A DNA stretch of 64,000 nucleotides from Phytophthora sp. 'mugwort' (lineage: Eukaryota; Oomycota; Peronosporomycetes; Peronosporales; Peronosporaceae), in NCBI GenBank assembly GCA_033558025.1, contig JAUCEF010000007.1, forward strand, positions 2,542,001 to 2,606,000, read 5' to 3'. The notes beneath the pieces were generated by a model that did not search any database, had not been told where the DNA came from, and saw nothing but the letters and a program-made list of their open reading frames with translations. Numbering within the stretch: the stretch's first letter is position 1; every line of letters starts with the position of its first letter. Positions 9,869 through 22,684 of the stretch are shown here, piece after piece. The position numbers were made by a program, and so were the translations under genes.

Positions 9869-12400
9869 TTGTATGAACTCCCAACTGCAAGCATTTTTTC
9901 GTGGCTGTCTGTGTTGAAAGAAACACATAGCTTTTTCCGGAAAGAAGGAATTGAGCTTGATACTTCACAAACCGAGGTGGAAAAGTTGGCAATGATAGAA
10001 AAAGCCATTGAAAACGATGTAATTGTAAATGCTGCTGCTGCATTACATGCTGTTGGTGATGCTGTTAGTTCCGAGCGATATGGCACCGATGTTAGCAGCG
10101 GCGTTAATGATTTAAATATGTTGTGATTCAACGGTCTCCCGTTCTACAGCCAGCAGTATTTAAAAATGACAAAGTCAGACCTACCATAATTACTACCATG
10201 CTGGACGTTCTTGGAATCGAAGATGATGTTGCCATTATACGTAGAGGAGTTGACCCGATTGTAGAATGGGATGAGAATGGTGCTATGATTGCTGGCGCGT
10301 TCCCAATTCTATTCTTGATGGGCGGTGAAATGCTCTCTTCTGGTTCATTTTCCAGTGACCTCATACGCCGTTTAATGTGTTACTACTATGGCCGCTTTGA
10401 AGGGAGTGTTACACTTAACGCGACCCTTTTCAATCAATTGCAACGTCATGCAGCGTTGCGAAAGGCAGCTTGCACAGCAACATCCCACGCACAAACATTA
10501 AAAACAAATTGGGCGACTTAACAAACTCGATTGAATTTAATGAATCGCTTGGTGCAGCAATGAATGGTCCAGAGTCGCCAGCAGACAAATGACTAAATGC
10601 TAGATTGTTACGTATTCTTTCGGTTGTTGGGGGTGCTGTACCGTTTGCGCCGTTTGAACGTGCAGCGACACGACTAAAGCTAGCAGCAATGCGCATTCGT
10701 TTTAGCCTCCCACAGTGTTGGGTTACTGTCGCTCCACCAGAGCATGATGATTTGACGCTGCACCGAGTTATGCTTCTTCGAAAGCTTAATGGTTGGAATA
10801 ACGATGGCTGCAAGTATGGACAAGATAACGTTCAGAAGTCCCACGTTCCTGAAAACCTCAAACAAAGCCCGCGGCTTCAACTTTCGATTTCAAATACATG
10901 TCCTGCATTAGCGGCTTCTGCATTTGAAAGGAAAATGGATCTTATCCAGAAAGCAATTATTCGATGTTCGAGCACACAGAACACAAGAATAAGTCGCAGT
11001 TATGCCGAACGAGATGCGGGTGCATACAAGAAAGTTGCTGGATTTAATGGCGTTATAGAGACTCAGATTGATGGCCGCTTGCACACTTGCACATGACAGT
11101 GCACGGATCGTCTTTTACGCCTGAGCTTTTAACACGTGGTGCCGCTTGTGAGGAATTACGGCAGTACATCGCTGAATAGATGGATGCGGTGTGCATGAAT
11201 CGATTATCTTCTGATACACGAACGTGGTTAGAAAATAGGGAAAACGACGACTCTGAATCCCCATTACCTCGTGCTTGTGAAGTTACATTGCAGGAAGCGC
11301 GACAAAATATCGCCGCTTTCCAAGAAGTAATTGAGAAGTCGATTGCAGCAACAAATATCCATTCCCATTCGAGAACATGCATTAAAGGGAAACGCGGTAA
11401 AACACAATGCCGCCTTTGTCGCCCCCGCTGGAATCCACAGCGAGAAAACACAACCACTACATATCACCAAACTGAACGGTGTATGCTCAGGGAAACCATT
11501 GACCGTAGAAATGGAGAAAATATTGGATGCTGGTTATGATCTAGAGCAAGGTCAATTTCTTCGTCCCCATATTGATGGGCCCCTAGTCTGGGAACAGTTC
11601 AGACCAGAACCGGATGGCATGTTTATCGAAACCAACACAGTTCTGTCTGGTTTAACGGCTTCACACTGCAACTCTTGTGTAATGAACGGAGAAGGTGCTG
11701 GGGATATGGTTGACGAGTACCAGCAAAACTATATGACGAAAGAAGGTGCTGGTTTGAAAAATGCTGCAGCTGTAATGTTGACTGCATTGGAAGATGCATT
11801 CAAGTATCCAAGCGTTGCTGCAGACAGCGGAACGCCCGTGCGGCAGGCACTATACTTGGCAACACGAACTGTGAATGCATTTGGGGTGCACATGAATGGT
11901 CACTGTCATTGATGGTATACGCGTTCTTGGGTCATAATCGCATATATCATCCGAGGCGTTTTGGTACATATTTCCGCCCGAAATTTTGGCTGAGCTACGC
12001 AAATCTGAAGTCGTCGGCTCTGACGATAATGGAAATGCAGAAAACCTTGATTCCTCTACAGACAGTGAGCATGACAGACATGATTGACGGTGTTGACGTA
12101 GATGAATTCATGGAAGAAGACTCAAACAGCATCCCAATAGATGAAGATATCGAAGAGTTCGCAGACTTCGCTTATTCGGAAGACCTGTCGGTACTGAGTT
12201 CTTCATTAAACGATCAACATACTACAGGAGGAGCACGATCATACAAGATCGATGGAAAATTGATTTTTCTCACTCAAGTGGAGTCATACAAGTATCGTGG
12301 ACCACCTTTTCTGGACTATTCGCCAATTGAATTCGCTTGCATTGCGGATCTCATACCTCGCCAAATGTCAACAGGTAAAAAATTCAACACGAGGGCGTAA
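9869..12400 (+). pseudogene. Helitron replication initiator (HUH/Y2 Rep)
   Basis: Three main frames follow one another. The first (10123-10521) carries the Helitron-like N-domain with FPILFLMGG and NATLFNQLQRHAA. The second (10605-11096) carries the early Rep part and ends at the HUH motif; there LH and LHMTVHG lie in different frames because two extra bases sit between the two histidines at about 11080-11092. The third (11331-11912) carries a CX7-8CxxC-type finger (CIKGKRGKTQCRLC spans 11374-11420 across a frame change), LSGLTASHCN, and the Y2 segment YQQNYMTKEG with both tyrosines. A last frame (to 12400) holds YKYRGPPF and IADLIPR. The enzyme would nick and rejoin single strands. Confidence 0.75.
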
Positions 12401-12889
12401 ACGTCGGAAAAGCTTTGCGCTAGACCCGCAACATCCACTTTTCAATCACTAGGAAGTTGTCGTCCGCGCCAAAATGTTAACGCCAATGTTTGTGGGTCCC
12501 ACCTTCAACATGCCGTCGCAAGAAAAGCGACACCAAGAATATGGATGATCTCGCCAAGTATATCCTTTCTGTTGCGGTCCCCTGGAATCTTAATCACAGA
12601 CCCCCGTTTGAACTGAACGCCTCTGGCTTAGCGCAATTGTGCAGATCATAGGATACTTCATCCGCTACTTTTGTAGCGAGACAAAGGTATCGACAAGTAC
12701 ATAACTTTATTCAGAAGCGGGTTAGGAACAACGACAACGAGAAAACATGTCTGGACTGGAGAGCTCGGAATGCAACACGATGGAAAGAAAAAAAACGTTT
12801 CCTGAAGTGAATACCATGAACCGATCTGGACGTCATCGTGACGTTTGTGACCCAGAAGCCGATGGTCAACTGCCTGGGGGGATGACTAT

Positions 12890-14760
12890 TTGTATTGGCT
12901 AACTAGAGTTGCTACACGTAGTAATGCTACCCACCGCGACAGCATTATTGCGATGAAATCAATATTTCGGTCGGTCATAGGTGATGAAAACGGAGACAGT
13001 CAAACGGAGGAGGGGATTAGCTTGTTGCAGGCAGCAGCTTTGAAAACTAGCGTCTACCGTTACAACGATAGGATTGAAAATGTCATGCTCAATCCGCAGC
13101 CAAGTCTCAAAGCTATAACTCACCGCATTCACATGATGCTCTCTCGAGGCCGTGCTTCAAATGCGTCGAACTTGGAGTTTTCATCGAGACCTCAAAAAGG
13201 TGAGATTTGGACCCCCTGGGACGCCAGCCTCCCCTTGAAGCCGAGAGTTTTGTAGCATCACCAGAGCAGCGAGTGAGCATTGACTGCGTCTTAAAGAACC
13301 TGGACAAGCCCACCCAACTCAAACACTTTCGATTCTGCATGGTGGGGCCGGGACAGGAAAATCTTTTGTTATTCACCAACTGCGAAAAGAGCTGCTGAAA
13401 CGAGAATTGAACAGTGATTACATGCCCAACCGAGCCGCTGCCAGCCAATTTCCTGGTGGCCAAAATTATCATGCCGCTTTCAAGATCGGACTAGCAAACG
13501 ATCATATCACCGTCTAAACTGGCTGAACTACGTCTCCATTTCGATAATACGGTTGGCCTTATTGTCACCGATGAAGTTTCGATACTTGGGCCGAATTGAC
13601 GATAAAGATGGACAAGCGGTTTCGTTTAATCTATAATCCGAATCTACCATTTCGGTGGGAAATCTCTCCTATGGGTATGTTCGTTTAGATTACTGCGGCT
13701 TGACATCAACCAACACCAAGTGTTGGTAGGCAGGTGTCTTTTTGCAATTGGAAGCGCTGATGGGGACCCCTCTCTGCTGAGCGCTCTACAAGTTAAACGC
13801 TAACGCGACCCTCGGCCATGCCCGGGATCTTATCAGGCGCTTCGTGTATTTTTTATCGCCTCGCAGCAGCAAAATCCCCTGAATGCCTTTCGGACCCTGC
13901 CAACAGAGTACTCGGACGGCTCTACCCCAAACCATTCGCAATTCTAAGTGATGATGTGATTTGCACTATAATAACAGCGCTACACACCAACTGAAGTTGG
14001 AAACGACCCGGCATGGATGGATGAATCGGCCATATTGGTTACTAGCAATATCGCCAAGACTGTACTAACTGCATGTGCTGCTCAACTGCTTGCTCGACGT
14101 ACGAGCACGGTCGTCTTTTGCTGGAAAAATATTCCTGAGCTCCCGTGTGCACTACAGGACCTAATTTATGATGCCGCAGACTACCCGAACTTGCTCGGCT
14201 ACTTCAAGATGGCCCCTCTCAAATTCTTGACAATGGCAACGGCAATGTGGAATGAGGAGTGGCCAATGGAACTATGTGCAAGCTTATGTCACTAGCCTGG
14301 GAAGACGAGGAGGCCAGTCGTGTGCTCAAAAGTGCTTAATCATTTGGAAACCACTTCTGCCCATTGTGGAGCCGTGATCGATCTACCATGTGCCCCCGAC
14401 TTCATTAATGCTCAGTTAATTTCCCAAAATGGTGATTATCATTCCCGCTACGACATGGCCATCGGAAAATAATTTGGAAACTAATTGGATGACTGATCAT
14501 GCGGGATAGCGAACACAAAAGAGCAGCATTATCATTCCAATTGGACTTGCTGCCAATAACCAAGCGAAGTCTGCGTCAAGCTAGCACTCGTTCCAAAATC
14601 GATTGAGCTCAGATATTCACAATTCGGGGTTGAGCTAGCGCTAGTCATGACTGTGTGGAAAGCCCAAGGTGCTACTCTTTGAAGGTTTTACTCTACCTGG
14701 AAGGTGCACCTAAATGACTACCTAACCATTTGTACGTCGGTATATCTCGTATGAGGCTAG
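12890..14760 (+). pseudogene. Helitron Pif1-type helicase, broken
   Basis: At 13344-13364 the plus strand codes for the Walker A motif GAGTGKS, continued by FVIHQLRKELLK. This lies one frame away from the preceding open frame that carries SPEQRVSIDCVL. Near 14641-14680 the last helicase motif reads VMTVWKAQGATL and is followed at once by a stop, then by NDYLTICTSVY in the next frame. Between these, frames at 14017-14295 contain a segment like DYPNLLGYFKMAP of unknown place. The helicase would unwind DNA during transposition. Confidence 0.72.
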
Positions 14761-15348
14761 CCCGACTTTTACGCTGTCTTCCCCTCTCACATGCGTTCAA
14801 AAAAAAAAAACATCCTGAAACAAATGCAGCCAAACACAGACGTCACAAAATGGCGCATGGGTATACGAAGTGATGGCTATTGGCGCCCCCCCATATGCAT
14901 AACCACTGATTCATTTTTAATTGCACCATTCGTTATGCTTGTTTTCAACTAGAGAGGTTTCAGATATTTCTTCGCCCACTCCTTCCCTCCCGTTGGAACT
15001 CACAGCCGCCATTGCTCACAACTCAGCTGGCACTCGACCACGCAGAACTACAAAATGCTCGACACAAAGCACCCTGGAAATCGGTGGCATTCCTATCCCA
15101 AAAGACCACATATCTCCGATACAACTACATGCCGAGAGCAAACACGACACTGCCCACGTCCGGTTCCTACGAAATAAGGTAGCTCCATCTTCATACACAA
15201 CATCATCTACAGAATTTAACATTAACCATGATTCCTTTTCACGGCATTCTCTGAATACGTATCCGAAAACGCACAAAGCACAGATGGCGCTTACATCTAC
15301 GGAAGGTCCATTTGGAGCAGCGAGCATATTGTTGATAGTGGCCGCCGG
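14761..15348. other. unassigned stretch between Helitron and LINE relic
   Basis: The stretch holds an A12 run, a C7 run and a 143-residue open frame on the plus strand (14921-15352) rich in Ser, Thr and Pro, in which I recognise no domain. It may contain the Helitron 3' end or the missing first part of the LINE endonuclease on the minus strand, but neither could be shown. Confidence 0.3.
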
Positions 15349-18160
15349 TTAATTCGCGTCCATCTTACGGATCTCTTCTTTTATGGGGTTCGACCGTATG
15401 ACCATGAGAGTTCTTTTTCGTGGACGTCCGTCCATTTTTCCATTCCTCTGATATTTTCCGTGTGGAAGAATGAGAGGCAGCTCGACCGGAGTCCCCTGAC
15501 TGAGTTGCCTGCCCGGTTTGGTTCTTAGCTTCCCCCCTTCGCTTCCTCCATATTGTCGGTGCATACCTTGCACCTTTTTTCTATCGGTTGTTTTCTCTTC
15601 TCCCTGCCTTCAATATTCTGCGTTGCCCTGGGGTCCCTCCTACTGGGTTTCGTGCTTGCGATCTACCCCTGCTTATTTCATCCTCGATCTCCTATGAGTA
15701 AACTCCTGCGTGATTTGCTGTCGCAGCTATCCCTTGTTCTGCTGCCGACTTCTTTTCTTCTTCCTCCATCTCGACGTCAGGAGCCTGCCTCCCTACCTCC
15801 TTCCCATTGGGGTCTGTTTCTTGGTGGCTGTGAGTTTGTTCGCCCTTGTTTTCGTGACCTTGATCCAGCTTGCGTTCCATCTTGATCGGGACGTTTTGCT
15901 TTCATTCCTGTGGAATTTTGGGCCTCTCGTCTTCGATGATCTTGTCTGTTTTAACCAATGTATTGGTCCTTTTGCGAGCTAACTCCGTCGTACCTTTCTA
16001 CCTTTTCGTTTCTGCCTCGTTGTTCTCCTCTCTCCAATCGCCTCTCATCACCTGTTGGAATTCCTGTAGCGGCTTGGAGTGTGCCCCCTCGTTGTACGCC
16101 TTGCTTCCCTTCCCCATCGTTGAAGGTAGTCTTCCTTTGAATTTTGCTTCGTATTCATTTTATTTTGCTTGTCTGAGGCTTCTCTTGCCATCCTGCAATA
16201 GGATAGATGATCCGTCCCAAGCCTTCATACATGGCCAGTTGACGAATACCCCATGCTGATTGGAAAGTACTGCCACTGCATCCACTTCCACGTATATTGT
16301 ACTGCGGAGCGCTTTCGGAGTATACTATTGATCATACACTCCGGTGCTTTGAAGCTCAAGGTGACTCATTGATTGCACTTAAGCCCCATCGTCGCCTCCA
16401 ATAACCAGAACATATCCTTGAATGTCTTCTCATCCTTTCGTACCGCCGCAGTGAAGGTGTAGTAGTCGAGCTCTTCCAGCTAATGAGTAAGTTTCGCATT
16501 TTCTCTTTGAGTTTCGTAATCGATCAACTGCAACATTTTCCACGCCATTGGGGATATCCTATTGATCCACCGGCTAGCTGTGCGTTTCCCTTTGAAAGTG
16601 ACTCTGAGTAATCTCGTCTCCTTGCCCAAAGTAACTCTGGATATTGCTGCTTTAGAGTTTTCAATTTCTTGATTTTTGCCGGCACCGCCTCTCGACCGGC
16701 CTGTATTCGGGATAATATCGCAGCTCTGGACACGTTACTCCACAGCGCTTCCCTGGAGCCATATCCGCGTAAGCGGGTATTCGATGCCTAGGAATATGTC
16801 CGTGAAGCAGGCTAGTTCTCGTGCGTTCATTGACTGCACCAGAAATAGCGATGGACACGGCACCTCTATCTCGTGGTTTAGTATCACAAACAAAGCCCTG
16901 CCTTCGTCTTCCGTTCGCTGTCTGAGTTGTGTGACCTCTGCGACTGGCTTTAGGCATAACTCCATCAGCCTTGTCTGTTCTGCTGTAAATCCTCTGTCGA
17001 TGGTGACTGGTAGTCCTTTATACAGCGCCCCCAGGTAAGACGCATTTTCCTTCTTTTCTTTTGTCGCCCTCACTTCCGACTGATTTTTGTTTTTCAAACT
17101 GGAAGAACTGCAACCGAATTTCCAGCCCCCCCCCCTTGCGAGATGTTGCTCCAAGCACCCGTTCTTTCATCAAACTGGTTAGGCGGATGCTGTAAGTCCC
17201 AGTAGCTAGATAGACTTTGGTACTTTTCTGCTCATCCGTCGGTTCATCTGTCCAATACTACTCTTAAATTCGATTGGTCCCCACTTGTGCCGGCTTCCCT
17301 TCTCTTCATTTTTCTTGTATTTTGCGTAACGTTTCTCTCTCTCGCTAAGACGCTGAAACATACCATCGTCTATGACACAAATCCATGCGGGGCATCCGAT
17401 TCGGGTAAGATTTCAGCTGTGCGAAGACTACAAGACCATTGCCTTGGTCTTGATGCCCAAGCCTTTCCTTCGCGCTCCCTTTGCTTCCATCCTTCGCTTT
17501 CCACCCGTCCTTTGGCCTCTGCGGTGATGTTTTGCTCTCGCTCTGGTTGTTACGTCTCATTTTCGAGATTTGTTGTTCTGAATATGAGGACGCGGGAAAA
17601 CTATATAGCTTTAGGGGGCCAGTCCATAGCGATGGTCCAAATCCACACACAGGGGGTCAGTCCACACCCTCCGGGAAAAATCCACAGCATCCAAAGCAGA
17701 TCCATAGGAGCTGGAGGCGCTCCATCGAATGCGGAGTTTCTATCAACGTTCCATTTTAGCCAACCGTTGCACAACGTGACATCCCACGGCGACCAGCAGT
17801 CAAAATCACACAGGCACTGGTCTGTTGGTGGAAGTCGGCAACGGGGGCGTTTGTCGGCATGTTTCATGTTTTCAATGATTCGCTGGCTTTCAATCTCTTT
17901 ATCTGCCGAGGTAGGGATGCCCAAGGTAGTGACTCTTCCATTACTACGTGCACATGAAGGTTCATTAGCGATATACAGTTGCAAACCAGGAATCTTCAAT
18001 GTACTTATCGAAAGGGCCAATGCGTTGAAGTGCAGTCGTAGAAAAATAGCTACAGCTCCACCAAAACGACGAGTTAGTGAGCGGGAGTATGTGCAACCCG
18101 TGCATACGAATGCGAGCAAAGGGACGTACTTGCGGAGGAAAGCGCAAAATGAAGTCAATT
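15349..18160 (-). pseudogene. LINE ORF1-like relic
   Basis: Minus-strand frames from 18158 downward give a segment with two Trp/Pro-rich motifs (NVDRNSAFDGAPPAPMDLLW, IFPGGCGLTP) and then, at 17154-16735, DIFLGIEYPLTRIWLQG and ALFVILNHEIEVP. A further frame (16733-16524) has LLWARRRDYSESLSKG, and a charged, Glu/Lys-rich tail runs to 15349. I recall this text from the first frame of oomycete LINE elements, where its role is not well known, so the call rests on memory. A C10 run at 17126-17135 falls in it. It shares strand with the LINE ORF2 piece beyond the Helitron. Confidence 0.5.
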
Positions 18161-18299
18161 AGCGGTATCACGCCGATTCGTCTCGTCTGTCTGGGTGTAT
18201 CTGCAGAAGTACCTACAGCTCCGCCTACAAATGGTGATAGCAAACAGTCTGAAGTCCGATAGAGTGGGTATCGAGTAATCAACGGACCTGCAAAAAAAC

Positions 18300-20097
18300 A
18301 CAACATGACAGTGAGCAACACCTCCAAATGCACGGTTTGCAGTAGTTCTACAGTGCATCGAATACGGCATCGGGTGCTGTCATGTGCATCACCGGTGTGC
18401 GCTGAAGCGTGCATAGCGCCCATGAAGTGTCAAAGGCGGGTAAAAGTTTTGAGCTGCGAGGAAAACAACATGACCAACATCTACGAGATTGGGATGCACG
18501 AAGTCATCGCAGCAGATCCCCGTCAGGAAAGCTGACACATGAGCAGAAGTTGTTGACCCGCCAGCTAGCTGCAAATGGTTTGAAGCCTGCAAGAATTCGA
18601 AACGCGATAGCCGAAAAGACACCTGTGGATAAAGTTCCGCTTCTGGACAAGGTTCAGAATTTGTGACGCACTTTCGAAAGACCAGACTGAACAGCACCTA
18701 TGACTGGGATGGGGGGGGGGGGGGGTACTGGAGAAAATCGTGAAAGACACAGCTTTCATGAGGGGGTGGAAGATACCGATAAATTTTCATTCCCGTGCAG
18801 CGCTGGAGCAAATGGGAATATTACTATTGGACAAGGAACTGATGCAAGTTCTTCTATTATTGGATTTACGACCAAAGCGCTGCTTCGGATGTAGAACGTG
18901 ACCCCCATGATTTTATCTTTCACTTTGATGCAACTTAAAATCTCAATCAAGTGGGGTATCCTACGTTTGTTTGTGGGATTTCGGACCATGCGCGGTCTGT
19001 CCACCTTGTAGCGCTTTTCATTAAGCTGCAGCAAGAGGAACGACACTACACCGCGGCCCTAGTTCCGTTGCGAGCTATATACGCTCGTGTCGTTGAGAAA
19101 TCAATGCAAGTCCACTTCATTCTCGGCGACGCTGACGATGCTCAATACAACGCAATGGCAACAGTATTTGACGATTGCGATCTCGAAATTTTGATGTGCT
19201 TTTACCATGTAATCGCAAAAGTTCACGAAAGAACAAGCTCAATTTCTCCGGGAAAGCGTAGTCTAGTAGTAGCGGATGTGTTTGGCTGCATTACGCGACG
19301 ACGGGCCCAGCACTTTAAGTCACGAAGAATGCGGCGGAACGCCGCTAGTTGGCAGATCCAGACACAGAAGATTTCGGAAAGTACTTTTTGAAGCAGTGGT
19401 TGAAAGGAAAATTTGTCAAGTGGCAATGCTTTCGTACACCAGTGGAGACATTTAATGCCAAGCTGAAAAGCACATACACGCTTCATAATCAGCTGCTCAT
19501 GGAAGCGTTGTTAGGTCAGTTGCAGCTGTGTTATCGAATGGAGAGCATTGATACAACTATTTTTCAAGAGAAACCAATCGCTAGCGACAAACTACGAAGA
19601 AGAGCAACAGCGCTATGACGACAAAGCCTGCTTTGTGAGACGCCATCCTTTGATGGATTCGACAACTTTGTGCTGGTTTTATCGAAGGCAACACCCCGCA
19701 TTTATGTCCGACCTAAAAGGAAAGCTGTGGAGGTTGTTGGAGTTGCTGTGCAGCTTGGAGCAAACGCCGCTCGAATGGAACGTGACGAGCAGCCAGACGA
19801 AGGAAGGTCAGTTGATGTGACGAACCCACCTGTCCGTGCAAATACTTCTTTCACAAAGGCAGTTGTGTCCATATCTTGTTGGCCTTGTACGTTCGCTTCG
19901 GAACCGATAAGCCAGGAAGGCGAAAGCTGTTTAATCGCAGTCGGAGAAACAAACGGAAGACATTGGAGGACCAGATCGCGGAAGCAGTAGCAGCGAATGA
20001 AACCAAACGAGGACGACCCATCCTGAATGGACCTGCATTAGCTTACGTGTACCAAGGTTTGGCAGTGAAAACCGAGTTGGAGACCACAAATTCTTGA
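18300..20097 (+). pseudogene. Mutator-like (MULE) transposase relic, type 1
   Basis: Plus-strand frames give in order: a Cys-containing N-terminal part with YEIGMHEV and a helix (LKPARIRNAIAEKTP, near 18580-18630); the MULE core beginning GYPTFVCGISDHARSVHLVA (18951 on); the segment LMCFYHVIAKVHE (about 19190-19230); then PVETFNAKLKSTYTL (19437-19480), which follows the catalytic core in MULEs; and finally a basic tail with GRPILNGPALAYV ending at 20097. At least five frame changes and a G15 run at 18711-18725 break it. No terminal inverted repeats were found. MULEs are cut-and-paste elements with a DDE catalytic core. Confidence 0.75.
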
Positions 20098-20099
20098 AT

Positions 20100-21305
20100 G
20101 CATGCATCATTTTCTCTCGTTTTGCTTTAGAACCACAGGTCGTCGTGCGGACCCCAATACCAGCAACGGGCAATTCGTACATTTCCAGCAGGATGCTCGG
20201 CTAAGGAGTTACTGCAATTGCCTCCGAGGTTGCAACTATCGACGGTGCAGAAGACATCAGTTTTCGAGTAAAGGCAACCGTCTAAGAAGCAGTCGTCGAC
20301 ACACTCGCATGGATCTACTTCCCCGTCATTCTTGAACACGACATGGTGCGGGTTCAATAACCCACAAATGCACCGTACATCACTTGGCCATTTTGGTGCA
20401 TGCGATTCCTCATGTTCCCGGATCACGTGGCTGGGCATTCCACTACATTAACCACACCCTTGCTTTGGCACGGGATATATCCAGTTGTAACGGGATCACT
20501 TTGCAATGAGATCGTAGCCTCCTTAGATGCATCTGCGCTGCTGTTGCTTAGTAACTTGCTAGTCTCCATCACAGGTTCCTGAATGTGCTACTTGCTGGAT
20601 ACATTACTGTCAGCACGTCGAGCAGACAACGCGGCTTGAAGGTGAGGTAACTTCAAATAGTCACGCAAAAAGCGGGACTGAGGGGTGTTGACATGCCATA
20701 CAGTCTGGTGTCGTACGTTGGTTTGCACAGCTGCAGATGACATTTCTTTCTCGAACGCTTCGCCCAACCGCCTCCTTTCTTCGTGTTTGCTCTGTGATGC
20801 CTTTTCCAGCGCTGATTCATCCTAGGTATATTTCCCAGCTCATTTAGGTTGGCCTCCAGCGTCATTGTCGGCTGTGCTGCACAATTTGAGTCAGGGACCA
20901 CAGTTGATGCAGGGATGTCGTCATCATTCCTAACGCCAAGGCCCGCTGACTTTTCAATCTCACAGACGAGCTCTACCTGCAGCTGAACGCCAATCGCTTC
21001 TTCACAGGTGCGTGCTTCACCACTTGAAATTAATTTAGCAATCGGTGTTTCAGAAATAGCCCGCAGCACTTGAGTAAGCTCGTTGGCTCTTGTTGCCTTG
21101 TCGATTTTGCTTTTCTCCAACGCGAATGTCCGTAACTTGCGCCACTTTTCGTCCGGATCCTTCTCTCCAGTCGCCATCCGCTTTCGAATCCACCCTTGAC
21201 TTGGTAGCATCTCTCGAATGACAACGGATATTCACCAAAGGCAGGGTTCACTTCGAGAATGACAGCATTACGGTATCCACGAGCACCTACACAAACGTGT
21301 TGCAA
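20100..21305 (-). pseudogene. Cys-rich (AWS/pre-SET-like) SET-protein fragment
   Basis: At 20438-20127 the minus strand codes for a dense Cys cluster (CECVDDCFLDGC, FCTVDSCNLGGNCSN) of the type found just before SET methyltransferase domains. The SET domain itself should come next toward 20100, where the frame ends after about 20 further residues. Upstream on the same strand (21305-20653) are frames with ERCYQ, GWIRKRMATGEKDPDEKWRK and a charged helix, which may be the N-terminal part. Oomycete genomes hold repeated, transposon-linked genes of this build; that is from memory. No intact frame joins the parts. Confidence 0.45.
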
Positions 21306-22684
21306 CTAATACTATTCCACTATATCCCCTGCACGGAGAGTTGAAGGCTTTAAATCTGAACGGGAAAGCCCAACGATCTCTCGTAAGCTGCTTCTTCGAC
21401 CTGTTCGCAGCCAAACTGCATGAGCGTTTAGTCAACAATTGCGCAAGAATATATTGACACCATCCTACTGACCTTGATGACCAGGAACGTCGGCAGATGT
21501 TGCTGCTGACAATGGTTCGGTAGGCAGCTGCAATAAGCATTATCGGTTAGCACAAGCGTCAATGAAGCATTGCAAAGGCATCCGCACAACCAACCTGGAC
21601 TCCAAGCCGAGCGTGATGGACCTCGGTCTTCAACAGCTCTCCGCGGCTTCTGCTGCTGACTGCTCCAGCTTCACCGCAAACACGATATTAGACAGTGAAG
21701 CAGCAATCACCCGATGCCCAACTTACCTGCCTTAGGGAAGAAGCAGCAGAGACAATGCGCCGACGCTGCAGACGCTGCAGTTCAACCACTAACGGGGAGG
21801 TTGAGTTGAATGGCTCCAGCTTCGCTAGAAATTGGTGTGAAGTCGCCTTGCTCGGTGAAATAGGTTTGAGTAGTACCATATTCAACTTACAGGCCTGCGG
21901 AAACCAGCTAATCGATCGTCATTCCTTCGCCGCTGCTGAAGGTGTCCTGACCCCCACCTGCTGCGTCGCTTTTCTTATGTGCGGAAGAATGTGTACCTAA
22001 AAATATGGTACGTCAGCTTTGGTTCGCTGAGCAGTCCAAGCGCTGGGCGAGCCTAGCTGTCGTCGACTGTTGTGTACTGTGGATGCGTCCGGTGGATTAA
22101 CCCTAAAAAAGCTGTGGGTTTTTCCTATTTCCTCTTCTGAATCCCTGCCGCTTTTTCCCCCTATCGGTTCGTTTTTCCAACCGTGATCCAGTCTCCACCA
22201 TGTCGATGGCCCTCCTTCTCAGCACGATTGTCGCCTTGCTCTGGTATCTCGTCTTGCACCAAGCCTGTCGTCCTAGCTGAAATCCGCATCTCTCTTCGTG
22301 CCCTGTGCCTCCTTTCTCGAGAGCGTCCCTTCAACATTTGTCCGTAATATTGTATGCTCGGGGGGGTGGGGGTCGGGGTTCGAAGACCCCCCCCCCCCCC
22401 CCCCCCCCCTCCTGATCAGTATTTTCTCTGTTGATCTGCCCCCGTACGCGAAGAGTCGCTCGCAGGAGCCGTCCTTTTGGAAGTGGTATTGATTTGCCGT
22501 TGCCAACCAAATTTAATGGATAGATAATTATGTTCGAACCTATTTATACAGCGGTAAATTTTAAAAGCTCCAGAGGTTTGATCGACTAGCTATGATTAGC
22601 ATTGAACACATAATCACCTTATCCTGCTACCAAAGTAAAGTATAAAAAGGGGTAAGATTGACCGCAAAGCACCATCAACCTCCC
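21306..22684. other. no recognisable gene; homopolymer-rich
   Basis: Only short unrelated frames are present. The stretch holds G runs at 22360-22376 followed by a run of 23 C at 22387-22409, the longest homopolymer in the window. A TATA-like string (AAGTATAAAAAGG) occurs near 22640 but has no gene after it that I can support. Confidence 0.4.

Larger units (their letters stand above)
8649..14760 (+). mobile_element. Helitron, decayed autonomous copy
   Basis: Plus-strand frames give, in order, an N-terminal Cys-rich region, a Helitron-like N-terminal domain, the HUH/Y2 replication initiator and a Pif1-type helicase with its first (Walker A) and last motifs. That order is diagnostic of Helitrons, which move by rolling-circle-like strand transfer. 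Many frameshifts make the copy inactive. I looked for a 5' TC end and a 3' hairpin with CTRR at both sides and could not fix either, so the ends given are those of the coding relic. The element sits between two LINE pieces that share an orientation. Confidence 0.8.

Noticed and set aside
15553..16259. Hydrophobic plus-strand frames
   Set aside because: They mirror a Glu/Lys-rich minus-strand relic; the Leu/Phe/Ser bias is what the complement of such DNA gives.
17287..18162. 291-residue plus-strand open frame
   Set aside because: It is antisense to the LINE ORF1-like text, has biased composition and no domain, so I take it as a shadow.
22370..22390. GGTTCGAAGACC as a tRNA B box
   Set aside because: No A box, no cloverleaf and a C23 run directly after it.
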